Assembly (NCBI RefSeq): GCF_015767245.1
Contig: NZ_JADOTV010000017.1
Location: forward strand, 23,950-87,949
Source of the DNA: Aureivirga sp. CE67
GTDB taxonomy: Bacteria; Bacteroidota; Bacteroidia; Flavobacteriales; Flavobacteriaceae
Direction: 5' to 3'
Length of the DNA stretch: 64,000 bases
Of this stretch, positions 16,140 to 24,934 are shown piece after piece (position 1 is the stretch's first letter; each line of letters opens with the position of its first letter). The notes below the pieces were generated by a model. It was not told where the DNA came from. It did no database searches and saw only the letters and a program-made list of their open reading frames with translations. The position numbers were made by a program, and so were the translations under genes.

Positions 16140-16868
16140 ATGAAAAAAACATATTTTAATTGGAGTTCTGGAAAGGATTCGGCACTTGCACTTTACAAAC
16201 TTCTTCAAGATAAAGAATATCAAATTGATTTACTTTTAACCACTGTAAACAAAGACACAGAAAGAGTTTCTATGCACGGACTTCGTGTGGAACTTTTGAA
16301 AAAACAATTAGAAAACATTGAAATTCCATATAAACTTATCGAGCTTAGCGGGAATGTTTCTATGGAATCTTATAATAAGATCATGCAAGAAAATACTTCA
16401 GAACTCAAAGAACAAGGTTTTGAATATACTGGATTTGGAGATATTTTCTTAGAGGATTTAAAAAATTATAGAGAAAAAGAACTTGAAAAAGTTGGTCTAA
16501 AAACAGTATTTCCAATCTGGAAAGAAGACACGAAAGAAGTTTTAAAACAATTATTAGATTTAGGTTTTAAGGCAATTACTGTTTGTGTAAATGCGGCTTA
16601 TCTGGATGAAAGTTTTGTTGGAAGAGTTATCGATGAAGAATTCATAAATTCTTTACCAGAAAACGTAGATATCTGTGGAGAAAATGGCGAATTTCACACC
16701 TTTGTTTTTGATGGACCAATTTTTAAAAAACCTGTAGATTTTAAGATTGGAGAAAAAGTTTTAAAAACTTATAAACCTGTAGATGAAGATGACAATTGTT
16801 TTCAGTCTGATGACAAACAACAATCTTGGGATACAGGATTTTGGTACTGTGATTTGATTCCAAATTAA
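16140..16868 (+). CDS. PP-loop ATPase of the diphthine--ammonia ligase-like family
   Basis: A 242-residue ATP pyrophosphatase-fold protein. The PP-loop is SSGKDSALAL (9-18). MHGLRVELLKKQ, the EYTGFGDIFLEDLKNYREK block and the C-terminal CGENGEFHTFVFDGP are the signature of the DUF71/Dph6 ATP-binding family. In eukaryotes and archaea Dph6 amidates diphthine on EF-2; bacteria lack that modification, so the bacterial substrate is unknown and annotation transfer should be avoided. It is monocistronic, with its own -7 element and a strong hairpin behind it. Confidence 0.85.
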   Translation: MKKTYFNWSSGKDSALALYKLLQDKEYQIDLLLTTVNKDTERVSMHGLRVELLKKQLENIEIPYKLIELSGNVSMESYNKIMQENTSELKEQGFEYTGFGDIFLEDLKNYREKELEKVGLKTVFPIWKEDTKEVLKQLLDLGFKAITVCVNAAYLDESFVGRVIDEEFINSLPENVDICGENGEFHTFVFDGPIFKKPVDFKIGEKVLKTYKPVDEDDNCFQSDDKQQSWDTGFWYCDLIPN

Positions 16869-16873
16869 GTTTT

Positions 16874-16912
16874 TTTGGTTTAAAATTTCCCGCTTTAGAA
16901 TTTTAAACCAAA
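16874..16912. terminator. Perfect 14-bp hairpin, possible terminator or 3' stabiliser
   Basis: TTTGGTTTAAAATT (16874-16887) and AATTTTAAACCAAA (16899-16912) are perfect inverted repeats around the loop TCCCGCTTTAG. There is no T run after it on the plus strand, so it may act as a 3'-end stabiliser rather than a classical terminator. Confidence 0.5.
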
Positions 16913-17053
16913 GAATTTATTTTATTCAAAAACAGCAAAACTAAAGATTCTATAAAAATTTCATTAAAACAAATTAACATTCAAATAGTTATATTTTAAA
17001 CTTATTTAGAAAAGCTTTATAAATGGAAACGTTTTTCCACTTAGATAAAATCG

Positions 17054-17061
17054 TATATTTG
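17054..17061 (+). promoter_or_regulatory. -7 promoter element of rimO
   Basis: TATATTTG fits TAnnTTTG and ends 21 bp before the rimO ATG. A T-rich element (GTTTTT, 17031-17036) is 17 bp upstream. Confidence 0.6.
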
Positions 17062-17082
17062 CAGCCTTAAAAATCAGAAAAC

Positions 17083-18396
17083 ATGAGAACAAAATCTTCT
17101 AAGAAGAATAAGATTAATGTAGTAACCTTAGGATGCTCTAAGAACTTATATGATTCTGAAGTATTAATGGGACAACTGAAAGCAAATGGAAAAGAAGTTG
17201 TTCATGAGGATGCCGAAGATGATGGAAATATTGTAGTAATTAATACTTGTGGATTCATCGGAAAAGCAAAAGAGGAATCTGTCAATACTATTTTACATTA
17301 TGCACAAAAAAAAGAGCAAGGTGAAGTAGATAAAGTTTTTGTGACTGGTTGTTTAAGTGAGCGTTATAAGCCAGATTTGGAAAAAGAAATTCCAGATGTA
17401 GATTCTTATTTTGGTACGCAAGAATTACCACAACTTTTAAAAGTTTTAGAAGCAGATTATAAACATGAATTAATTGGAGAAAGATTGACTACTACTCCAA
17501 AACATTATGCTTATTTGAAAATTGCTGAAGGATGTGATAGACCATGTTCGTTTTGTGCAATTCCGTTGATGCGTGGAAAACACAAATCGCAACCAATTGA
17601 GAATTTGGTTATTGAAGCACAGAAATTAGCTGAAAAAGGAATTACAGAATTAATGCTTATCGCTCAGGATTTGACTTATTATGGTTTAGATCTTTACAAG
17701 AAAAGAGCTTTGGCTGATTTATTAAAAGAATTGGTAAAAGTTGAAGGAATTGAGTGGATTCGTTTACATTATGCATTCCCGACTGGTTTTCCAGAAGATG
17801 TTTTAGAAGTAATGCGAAATGAGGAAAAAGTTTGTAATTATTTAGATATTCCTTTACAACATATTTCGGATAGCGTATTAAAATCTATGCGAAGAGGAAC
17901 TACACATGAGAAAACTACAAAGTTGATTCATAAATTCCGTAAAGAAGTTCCAGAAATGGCGATTCGTACAACTTTAATTGTAGGGTACCCTGGAGAAACG
18001 GAAGAAAATTATCAAGAATTAAAAGAATGGGTAAGAGAAATGCGTTTTGAGCGTTTGGGAGTTTTTGCTTATTCTCATGAAGAAAATACACATGCTGCAA
18101 CTTTAGAGGATGATGTTCCTGAAGAAGTAAAGCAACAAAGAGTAGAAGAAATTATGGAAATTCAGAGCCAGATTTCTTTTGAATTGAACCAAGAAAAAGT
18201 AGGAAAGGTATTTAAATGTATCTTCGATCGTAAGGATGGTAACTACTTCATTGGTAGAACAGAACACGATTCTCCGGATGTAGATAATGAAGTTGTGGTA
18301 GATGCAACGAAATATTATGTACCGATTGGAAAATTTGTTAATATTTTAATTGAAGAAGCTAGCGATTTTGACCTTTATGGCAAGGTTATTGATTAA
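17083..18396 (+). CDS. rimO: Ribosomal protein S12 methylthiotransferase RimO
   Basis: Radical-SAM enzyme that adds a methylthio group to the conserved aspartate of ribosomal protein S12. The 437-residue length is normal. The N-terminal UPF0004 domain holds three cluster-binding cysteines, C18 (TLGCSKNLYDSEV), C56 (NTCGFIGKAKEES) and C90 (TGCLSER). The radical SAM CxxxCxxC motif is CDRPCSFC at 151-158, followed by PLMRGKHKSQP. The C-terminus forms a TRAM domain. TLGCSKNxxDSE with the GKAKEES block separates RimO from the tRNA enzyme MiaB. It is monocistronic with a clear -7 element and terminator. Identity is firm. Confidence 0.95.
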   Translation: MRTKSSKKNKINVVTLGCSKNLYDSEVLMGQLKANGKEVVHEDAEDDGNIVVINTCGFIGKAKEESVNTILHYAQKKEQGEVDKVFVTGCLSERYKPDLEKEIPDVDSYFGTQELPQLLKVLEADYKHELIGERLTTTPKHYAYLKIAEGCDRPCSFCAIPLMRGKHKSQPIENLVIEAQKLAEKGITELMLIAQDLTYYGLDLYKKRALADLLKELVKVEGIEWIRLHYAFPTGFPEDVLEVMRNEEKVCNYLDIPLQHISDSVLKSMRRGTTHEKTTKLIHKFRKEVPEMAIRTTLIVGYPGETEENYQELKEWVREMRFERLGVFAYSHEENTHAATLEDDVPEEVKQQRVEEIMEIQSQISFELNQEKVGKVFKCIFDRKDGNYFIGRTEHDSPDVDNEVVVDATKYYVPIGKFVNILIEEASDFDLYGKVID

Positions 18397-18442
18397 TATA
18401 TGTTAGCTGTATTATAATAGATTTTATTAGAATTTGAATGGT

Positions 18443-18482
18443 AAGGCCTGATTTGTTTTCAAACGTATCAGGTCTTTTTTTT
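18443..18482 (+). terminator. rimO terminator
   Basis: AAGGCCTGAT (18443-18452) pairs with ATCAGGTCTT (18467-18476, one G-T pair), followed by eight T residues. Confidence 0.8.
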
Positions 18483-18489
18483 GTGCGAA

Positions 18490-18626
18490 AGGGATTGGAA
18501 TGGAAAGCTTTTCTTTTGAAAAAAATTAGTAGTTCTTGGAAAACGGAGGCGACCTTAGAAGCCCACGTATTTCCTAGAAATACCTTTTTTGAAAAAGGAA
18601 ACTTGGAATGGAAAGCCCGACCTTTT
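18490..18626 (+). repeat. Structured ~138-bp intergenic repeat, copy 1
   Basis: This element shares blocks in the same order with 54022-54160: GGGATTG, AAAGCTTTTCTTTT, AGTTCTT, AAACGGAGGCGACC (18541-18554), AGCCCACG, AGA, and AAAGCCCGACCTTTT (18612-18626). The arms on both sides of the GGAGGCGACC...AGCCCACG apex are complementary (CTTTTCTTTTGAAAAAAA against TTTTTTGAAAAAGGAAA), so it can fold as one long hairpin. Two direct copies of a TTGGAATGGAAAGC-like unit flank the hairpin. A 96-codon open frame over it (18438-18728) is not credible. It may be a non-coding RNA or a mobile repeat. Confidence 0.75.
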
Positions 18627-18813
18627 CTGCGTTTTTTGGAAACGAAGAAAAATGGTTTCGCCCAAATGCTATTTAAAACCTCTTCTTACCTCTCCTATCT
18701 TATTTCTAGAATTTTTTTTCAGAAATAAATTGTGAAAATAAATTCTTCAATTATATTTGAAATTGATTAAAAAAATTAGCTTTCAATTAAAAAATTCTAT
18801 AAAAACATTTCAA

Positions 18814-19569
18814 ATGATTATAAATACGGCTTTTACTATTGGGATTATTAGTGGTTTTACTATTTTTCTTTCAAATTTACTAACATGGATTCAGGCTTAT
18901 AGAAAAGGCCGAAAAATTGGTGAAGTCAAGAATTCTACGAGTTATAAATTATTTCGGAAAACTGTTGGTGAAACTGAAATTAGTTTAGGGATATTCCCTA
19001 TAACTGGTACTTTACTTTTTTCGGATATTAAACCATATGTTTTGGAACCTCATCATGATGGGTATGAAGAAAATGAAATATTGATTAAACAAAGATCTCG
19101 TTTTTATTATTTGACTTGTTTGATAATGTTGATTTCAGGTGTTATTTTATTTTTGATAAGTACAACTTTGCCTTTTAATTTTTTGATTTCGACTTATTTT
19201 TCTATTGCTACATTTCAGATGGAAATGAGTGCTGGAGATGCTATTTGGGAACTTTTCTACACTAAACCTTTATTTTTGGCTAGTTTTATATTTATAAGCA
19301 CAGCTTTCTCTTTCAGTAAAACAATTTTGCTTGAGGATAAATCTGTTTCAAAAATTAAAAAGATTATGTTTTACACTTTCTCTATTTTTATTCTTTTTGT
19401 TCTTTATAGTGTTGTTTATAGGTTGATTTGGAGTAATTTTAATTTTATGCAGATTGTTTATTTCATAGCAGGTTCCTTTATTACATCTCTAGTGGCAACT
19501 TTACTGAATATTGTTATTGCTAAAATTATGGTTAATTTAGATGCTAAGAAAGTTGATACTGCTTTTTAA
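18814..19569 (+). CDS. Multi-pass membrane protein of unknown function
   Basis: A 251-residue membrane protein that I do not recognise. Hydrophobic segments lie at about 5-25, 95-120, 125-145, 150-175 (weaker), 190-212 and 215-238. Between the first two is a soluble stretch of ~70 residues (YRKGRKIGEVKNSTSYKLFR and onward). The ATG at 18814 is chosen; a TTG at 18757 would add 19 residues ending in a repeat-rich leader. The next gene (DUF2200) starts 17 bp after its stop, so they are probably co-transcribed. No catalytic motif is visible. Confidence 0.65.
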   Translation: MIINTAFTIGIISGFTIFLSNLLTWIQAYRKGRKIGEVKNSTSYKLFRKTVGETEISLGIFPITGTLLFSDIKPYVLEPHHDGYEENEILIKQRSRFYYLTCLIMLISGVILFLISTTLPFNFLISTYFSIATFQMEMSAGDAIWELFYTKPLFLASFIFISTAFSFSKTILLEDKSVSKIKKIMFYTFSIFILFVLYSVVYRLIWSNFNFMQIVYFIAGSFITSLVATLLNIVIAKIMVNLDAKKVDTAF

Positions 19570-19586
19570 AATTTAAAAAATAAATA

Positions 19587-19955
19587 ATGAAAGTTACAGC
19601 CAAAAAGAATGAACAAGTTGCAAATATGACTTTTGCTTCTATTTATCCGCATTATGTGAGTAAAATTGAGAAAAAAGGTAGAACGATTGAAGAACTTCAT
19701 CAGGTCATTGAATGGTTAACTGGTTTTGATACTAAAAAACTACAGGAACTTATAGATGAAAACGTAACTTTTAGAACCTTTTTTGAAAAAGCTAATTTGA
19801 ATTCGAATGCACATTTAATTAAAGGTGTTATTTGTGGATATCGTATTGAAGAAATTGAGGATGAATTTGAAATTTATAGACAATGTCGATATCTTGATAA
19901 ATTGGTTGATGAACTTGCAAAAGGGAGGAAAATGGAGAAGATATTGAGGGACTAA
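19587..19955 (+). CDS. DUF2200 family protein
   Basis: A 122-residue small cytosolic protein of the DUF2200 family. The conserved features are MTFASIYPHYVSKIEKKGRT (14-33), the IEWLTGF segment, LIKGVICGYRIEEIEDEF (77-94), and the C-terminal RYLDKLVDELAKGRKMEKIL (101-120). Function of the family is unknown to me. It follows the membrane protein gene by 17 bp and is followed by a strong terminator. Confidence 0.88.
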   Translation: MKVTAKKNEQVANMTFASIYPHYVSKIEKKGRTIEELHQVIEWLTGFDTKKLQELIDENVTFRTFFEKANLNSNAHLIKGVICGYRIEEIEDEFEIYRQCRYLDKLVDELAKGRKMEKILRD

Positions 19956-20029
19956 AATAAAACCTTCTTTTCAAATTAAGAGATAATAAACTTTTTAAAT
20001 ATTATCATTTCAATAAAATAATTTTATGA

Positions 20030-20060
20030 AAGTCGCTTCGAGAAATTGAAGCGACTTTTC
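20030..20060 (+). terminator. Intrinsic terminator after DUF2200 gene
   Basis: AAGTCGCTTC (20030-20039) pairs perfectly with GAAGCGACTT (20048-20057) around GAGAAATT, followed by TTTC. Confidence 0.75.
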
Positions 20061-20144
20061 TTATTTCGGTTATTATAATTTCAATAATTTTGAGTGTTGA
20101 TTGAGTGTTTTTGATATGAAAAACACAATTTTAGCTTTAAATAA

Positions 20145-20174
20145 TTTGTTAATTCACACAAAAACATACATTTG
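20145..20174 (+). promoter_or_regulatory. Promoter of the first L-domain T9SS gene
   Basis: TTTG (20145-20148), an 18-bp spacer and TACATTTG (20167-20174) match the Bacteroidota consensus exactly. The ATG is at 20201, giving a leader of about 20 nt. Confidence 0.7.
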
Positions 20175-20200
20175 CATAAAATTTACTAATTGGAAAGTTT

Positions 20201-23200
20201 ATGAAAAAAATTACTCTATTAAAAATTAAATTGTTTTTATTATTTGGATTTGTCTCCCAAATATTTTTTGCACAATGTCCAACTTCTGATGTTACACTTT
20301 TCACCCAAGAAGATGTGAACACTTATATTTCTAATTATGGTGATTGTAATATTATTGAAGGAAACCTTTTCATTGGTCACACCCAATATTATGGTACATC
20401 AGACATTACAGATATTTCAGGTCTATTAAATATAACTGAAGTACATGGTAGTTTAATTATCAGATCTAATTCTGGATTAGAATCTATCGAAGCATTACAA
20501 GGAATTACAAATATCACAGGTGATCTTTCTATATACAAAAACTTTAATTTAGATGATTGCTCTATTATTTGTACATTTGATGGCGCTGATGTTATACAGG
20601 GGACTAAAAATATTTACAGTAACTCTTTCAACTGTAAAAGCCAAGAAATTATTGAAGAAAACTGTAATCCGTCAGAATGCCCTCCTTTCTCTTTATACTA
20701 CGAAACACAAGAACAAGTAGATAGTTTTCTTGAAAAATATCCAAATTGTACTGAATTAAATAAACAAGTAAAACTTGAAGGTGAAGAAATTCAGAATTTA
20801 GAAGCTTTTTCAAACATTGTCAAAGTGAATCATTATTTTTATATAGAAAATACTAGTATTACAAATTTTAATGGATTACATAATTTAAAAAATGCTACTG
20901 CGTCTTTTTATGTCGAAAAAAATGATAATATTAGCAATTTTGAAGGATTAAATAGTCTTGAAGAAATTGGATATACTTTTTATATAAATGACAACAATAA
21001 TCTTACTTCAACAGATGGATTGAATTCTTTAAAAAAAGTAAACACTTTAACCTTCAGTTACAACTCTAATCTAACAAATTTAGTTCTACCTTCAAGTCTT
21101 GAAACTATAACAGAAAGTTTTCGAGTTGGATATAATGATCTTTTAGAATCGATTGAAATAAATAATAATCTTCAAAACAAATTTAATTTATTTAATCTTT
21201 ATGACAATCCTAACTTAAATTCTATAATTAACCTCCAGAATGACTTAACAAATAGACTTTCAATTTACAATTGTAATTTCACTTCTCTAGATTTCCTTAC
21301 AAATCTTGAAGATCTTGAACGGTTAAGTCTAGAAAACAATCCGAATTTAATTAACCTAAATGGTCTAGAAAATTTAAAGGAAATAGCTGAAGTTAATATA
21401 TTGGAAAATGAAAATCTATCTAACATAGAAAGCATCTCTAATCTAGAAAAAATATATAATAATATAAATATCTCAAACAATCCTTCTTTGGAAGATTGTG
21501 ATGCAATCTGTTCAATCATTCAAAATACTGAAATAACTATTTCTAGTATTTATTTAAACAATAACGGATCAGAATGCATGGATATTGATGAAATATTGGA
21601 AAACTGTGACTATTCTGATTGTCCAAAAGAGGATATGACTTTTCTAACACAGGAAGAAATAGACAATTTTGCAATTCAATATCCTAATTGTGAAACTTTA
21701 AAAGTTGATATTGAAATAGGAAGTTATGATGAGAGCTCGGATATTACGAATCTTGAGGCTTTTTCAAATATTAAGAAGATAATTGGAGATTTAGAGATTA
21801 ATAATTTAGAGAGTCTTATAAATTTCAATGGTTTTCATAATCTTGAAGAGGTAAATGGAAATTTTGTCATTTGGAAAACTAGTCAAGTAACAAATATGGA
21901 AGGATTTAATAGTCTTACTAAAGTTGAATATGGTGAATATTTTTATATTAGTGAATGTGAAAACCTTATAAATTTCCAAGGATTAAACAGTCTAGAAACC
22001 ATCAAAATTGATGATGATTTTAATATAGAATATAATACATCATTAATAAATTTTCAAGGATTAAACAACTTAGAAACCATTAAAGCTGGTGATGATTTAG
22101 AAATTTATGAAAATGAAAGTCTTATTAATTTTGAAGGTCTTGAAAACTTAAAGTATCTTGAATCTAATTATATTGAAATTTATAACAATCATTCATTACA
22201 AAACTTCATTGGGTTAGACAATATTGAGACGTTTATTAGTAACGATTATTTTGAAATTTATGAAAATGAAAATTTAATCAATTTTGAAGGATTCGAAAAT
22301 CTTACAACAATGATTATTGACGATTTTTATATCTATAATAATCCAAATCTAAAATCATTTAAAGGATTCGAAAATATAACTTCTTTTGAGGAAAATGCTG
22401 CAATTAACATTTATGAAAATCAGAATCTTGAAAGTTTATATGGTTTTAATAATCTTATTGTTATTGATGAATTATATATTAGTTATAATGAAAATTTAAA
22501 AACATTAAAAGGGCTAGATAATCTTCAACAGGCTAATTATTTAACAGTTACTAGCAATAACAACTTAGATTGTATTAAAGATTTAAAAAACTTAATTAGC
22601 GTAACCGATCTATATATTGACTCAAACAATTCTCTTCAATCTTTAGAAGGATTACAAAATGTTACAGTTGAAAACTTATATATTTATGACAATGAAACTC
22701 TTTCAGAATGTAGTGCTATTTGTCATTTGTTAAACTTACCTAATGTTTATCATTATATTCAAGATAATATTGAAGATTGTAGTTCTACATCAGAAATAGA
22801 AGAAAACTGCTCAGATAATGAAGTTACTTATACAGAAACTGAAATAAATGGTTTTTATGACATTTGTCCGAATACAACTTTTGAAAATTTAGTTATTTTA
22901 GCAGAAAATGAAACTATCAGTTTTTATGATTCTTATGATAGTTCCACTCCTATTGCATTAGATTCTGAAATAACAGAAGGAGCATATTATGTTGAGATAA
23001 TCAACACTATTACTGGAGCTATTTCTTGTCGAAATTATATAGAAATAGAGGTTGAAGACATCATTAACCCTGAAACAATTGTTTTAGAAGATATATCTTC
23101 ACAATGTGAATTATTAGAAGCTGATATTACAGTTCCTACAACTACAGATAACTGTTCGGGAGAAATTACAGCGACTACTGAATCAAACTTGAACTTTACA

Positions 23201-24715
23201 GAACAGGGAGAATTTACTATCATTTGGAATTTTAATGATGGAAATGGAAACGATATCAATGTTTCGCAAACCGTAATTATTGAAGACACAACAGATCCTG
23301 AAACAATTGTTTTAGAAGATATATCTTCACAATGTGAATTATTAGAAGCTGATATTACAGTTCCTACAACAACGGATAATTGTTCGGGAGAAATCACTGC
23401 TACAACAGAAGCTGATTTAAACTTCACAGAACAAGGAGAATTTGAAATAATTTGGAATTTTGTAGATGCTGTTGGAAATGATATAAACGTAACACAAACC
23501 GTAATCATTGAAGATACTACAGATCCTGAAACAATTGTTTTAGAAGATATATCTTCACAATGTGAATTATTAGAAGCTGATATTACCATTCCTACAACTA
23601 CGGATAATTGTGCTGGAGAAATCACGGCAACTACTGAATCTAACTTAAACTTTACAGAGCAAGGAGAATTTGAAATTGTTTGGAATTTCGTAGATGCTGT
23701 TGGGAATGATATAAACGTAACTCAAACTGTAATCATTGAAGATACTACAGGTCCTGAAACAATTGTTTTAGAAAATCTAACTGCACAATGTGAATTATTA
23801 GAAACTGATATTACAGTTCCTACAACTACAGATAACTGTTCGGGAGAAATTACTGCTACTACAGAATCTGATTTAAACTTTACAGAGCAAGGAACTTTCG
23901 AGATTGTTTGGATTTTTAATGATGGAAATGATAATGAAATTGAAGTAATTCAGGTTGTAACTATTGAAGATACGGAAGCTCCAACATTTGAAACTTGTCA
24001 TGAAAATGTAATCATTGAAATGGGTTCTGGTTGTGAATATCCTATTTTGGATTACACAGAATTTGATTTTGGATTAACAGATAATTGTTCAGATGAAATT
24101 ACAATCACACAAAGTTTAGAGCCAGGAACTATCATTTCTGAAAGTATTGAAATCGTTTTAACTTTTACAGATATCAATAATAATGTATCAGAATGTTCAT
24201 TTATGTTAGAAGTTATTGATACAGTTGCTCCATCTTTCGAATGTCCAGAAACACAAACAGTTTTAGTAGATGAAGATGAACTTTATACTTTAATCGACTT
24301 TACAACAGACATCCCTGTTTCTTATGCATGTGAGGAAGTTACTTTCACACAAACACCAGAATCTGGAACAGAATTAGAAATCGGAGAACACACTATTACT
24401 TTAGAAATCGAAGATGTATATGGAAATACAGATTCTTGTGAATTTTTAATAAAAGTAACAGATGATTTAAATATTAGTGAAGAGAATTTAAAATCAATAT
24501 CTATTTATCCAAATCCTTCGACTGGTAAATTCTTTATGGAAACAAAAACAGAAATTTCAGCACTTTATGTAACGGATGCTACTGGTAAAATAGTTTTCAA
24601 GAAAAGAAATAAAATTTCTAAAGAGTTTGATCTTTCTTCGTTTGATAGAGGAGTTTATTACATCACTATTCAAAACGAAAATAATTCAACAACTCAAAAA
24701 TTAATATTGAAATAA
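20201..24715 (+). CDS. Giant secreted receptor-L-like/leucine-rich protein with T9SS sorting domain
   Basis: A 1504-residue surface or released protein. Signal peptide 1-24 (ending IFFAQ). About 25-880 is a string of irregular leucine-rich repeats of the receptor-L type (unit like LINFEGLENLKYLESNYIEI, ~23-25 residues) grouped in modules that each open with CPxxxxxxxTQEExDxFxxxYPNC (near 155 and 473) and close with a cysteine-rich CSxICxLL-like cap. Around 885-955 a linker with FYDICPNTTFENL follows. Four almost identical 76-residue beta-sandwich units cover about 957-1260 (VPTTTDNCSGEITATTE), then two HYR-like units, and a type A sorting domain at about 1430-1504 (IYPNPSTGKFFME). It is probably an adhesin. 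The next gene is a longer paralogue. Confidence 0.88.
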   Translation: MKKITLLKIKLFLLFGFVSQIFFAQCPTSDVTLFTQEDVNTYISNYGDCNIIEGNLFIGHTQYYGTSDITDISGLLNITEVHGSLIIRSNSGLESIEALQGITNITGDLSIYKNFNLDDCSIICTFDGADVIQGTKNIYSNSFNCKSQEIIEENCNPSECPPFSLYYETQEQVDSFLEKYPNCTELNKQVKLEGEEIQNLEAFSNIVKVNHYFYIENTSITNFNGLHNLKNATASFYVEKNDNISNFEGLNSLEEIGYTFYINDNNNLTSTDGLNSLKKVNTLTFSYNSNLTNLVLPSSLETITESFRVGYNDLLESIEINNNLQNKFNLFNLYDNPNLNSIINLQNDLTNRLSIYNCNFTSLDFLTNLEDLERLSLENNPNLINLNGLENLKEIAEVNILENENLSNIESISNLEKIYNNINISNNPSLEDCDAICSIIQNTEITISSIYLNNNGSECMDIDEILENCDYSDCPKEDMTFLTQEEIDNFAIQYPNCETLKVDIEIGSYDESSDITNLEAFSNIKKIIGDLEINNLESLINFNGFHNLEEVNGNFVIWKTSQVTNMEGFNSLTKVEYGEYFYISECENLINFQGLNSLETIKIDDDFNIEYNTSLINFQGLNNLETIKAGDDLEIYENESLINFEGLENLKYLESNYIEIYNNHSLQNFIGLDNIETFISNDYFEIYENENLINFEGFENLTTMIIDDFYIYNNPNLKSFKGFENITSFEENAAINIYENQNLESLYGFNNLIVIDELYISYNENLKTLKGLDNLQQANYLTVTSNNNLDCIKDLKNLISVTDLYIDSNNSLQSLEGLQNVTVENLYIYDNETLSECSAICHLLNLPNVYHYIQDNIEDCSSTSEIEENCSDNEVTYTETEINGFYDICPNTTFENLVILAENETISFYDSYDSSTPIALDSEITEGAYYVEIINTITGAISCRNYIEIEVEDIINPETIVLEDISSQCELLEADITVPTTTDNCSGEITATTESNLNFTEQGEFTIIWNFNDGNGNDINVSQTVIIEDTTDPETIVLEDISSQCELLEADITVPTTTDNCSGEITATTEADLNFTEQGEFEIIWNFVDAVGNDINVTQTVIIEDTTDPETIVLEDISSQCELLEADITIPTTTDNCAGEITATTESNLNFTEQGEFEIVWNFVDAVGNDINVTQTVIIEDTTGPETIVLENLTAQCELLETDITVPTTTDNCSGEITATTESDLNFTEQGTFEIVWIFNDGNDNEIEVIQVVTIEDTEAPTFETCHENVIIEMGSGCEYPILDYTEFDFGLTDNCSDEITITQSLEPGTIISESIEIVLTFTDINNNVSECSFMLEVIDTVAPSFECPETQTVLVDEDELYTLIDFTTDIPVSYACEEVTFTQTPESGTELEIGEHTITLEIEDVYGNTDSCEFLIKVTDDLNISEENLKSISIYPNPSTGKFFMETKTEISALYVTDATGKIVFKKRNKISKEFDLSSFDRGVYYITIQNENNSTTQKLILK
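23071..23982 (+). repeat. Four tandem 228-bp repeats inside the L-domain gene
   Basis: Starts at 23071, 23299, 23527 and 23755, period exactly 228 bp (76 codons). Copies 1-3 are nearly identical over their first ~70 bp (coding ETIVLEDISSQCELLEADIT); copy 4 is more diverged. This implies recent in-frame duplication. Confidence 0.9.
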
Positions 24716-24740
24716 TTTCACAAAAGTCCTCACACTTTTT

Positions 24741-24773
24741 AAACGTCTCACAATTTCTGTGAGGCGTTTTTTT
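24741..24773 (+). terminator. Intrinsic terminator between the two giant T9SS genes
   Basis: AAACGTCTCACA (24741-24752) pairs with TGTGAGGCGTTT (24758-24769; one G-T pair) and is followed by T residues, so the paralogues are transcribed separately. Confidence 0.85.
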
Positions 24774-24934
24774 ATTTCATAGCGTTACAAATGTTTAACA
24801 TTCATTAAATCGATTTCACAAAACATTAATAAAACCTAGTATAAATGATTTTTAACTTAGAGTAAAGCATAAGAGATTTTTTCTTTATGCAAGTATATTG
24901 TATCAAAATATAGATAGTTTTTAAATCTTTTATC

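Noticed and set aside
18438..18728. 96-codon open reading frame downstream of rimO
   Set aside because: It runs through the rimO terminator and the structured repeat; the translated text follows the repeat blocks rather than any protein pattern, and the frame is not open across copy 2 at 54022-54160 in an equivalent way.
23035..23625. 196-codon minus-strand frame inside the first giant T9SS gene
   Set aside because: It is the antisense image of the 228-bp repeats, has no start context and mirrors the repeat period; not a separate gene.
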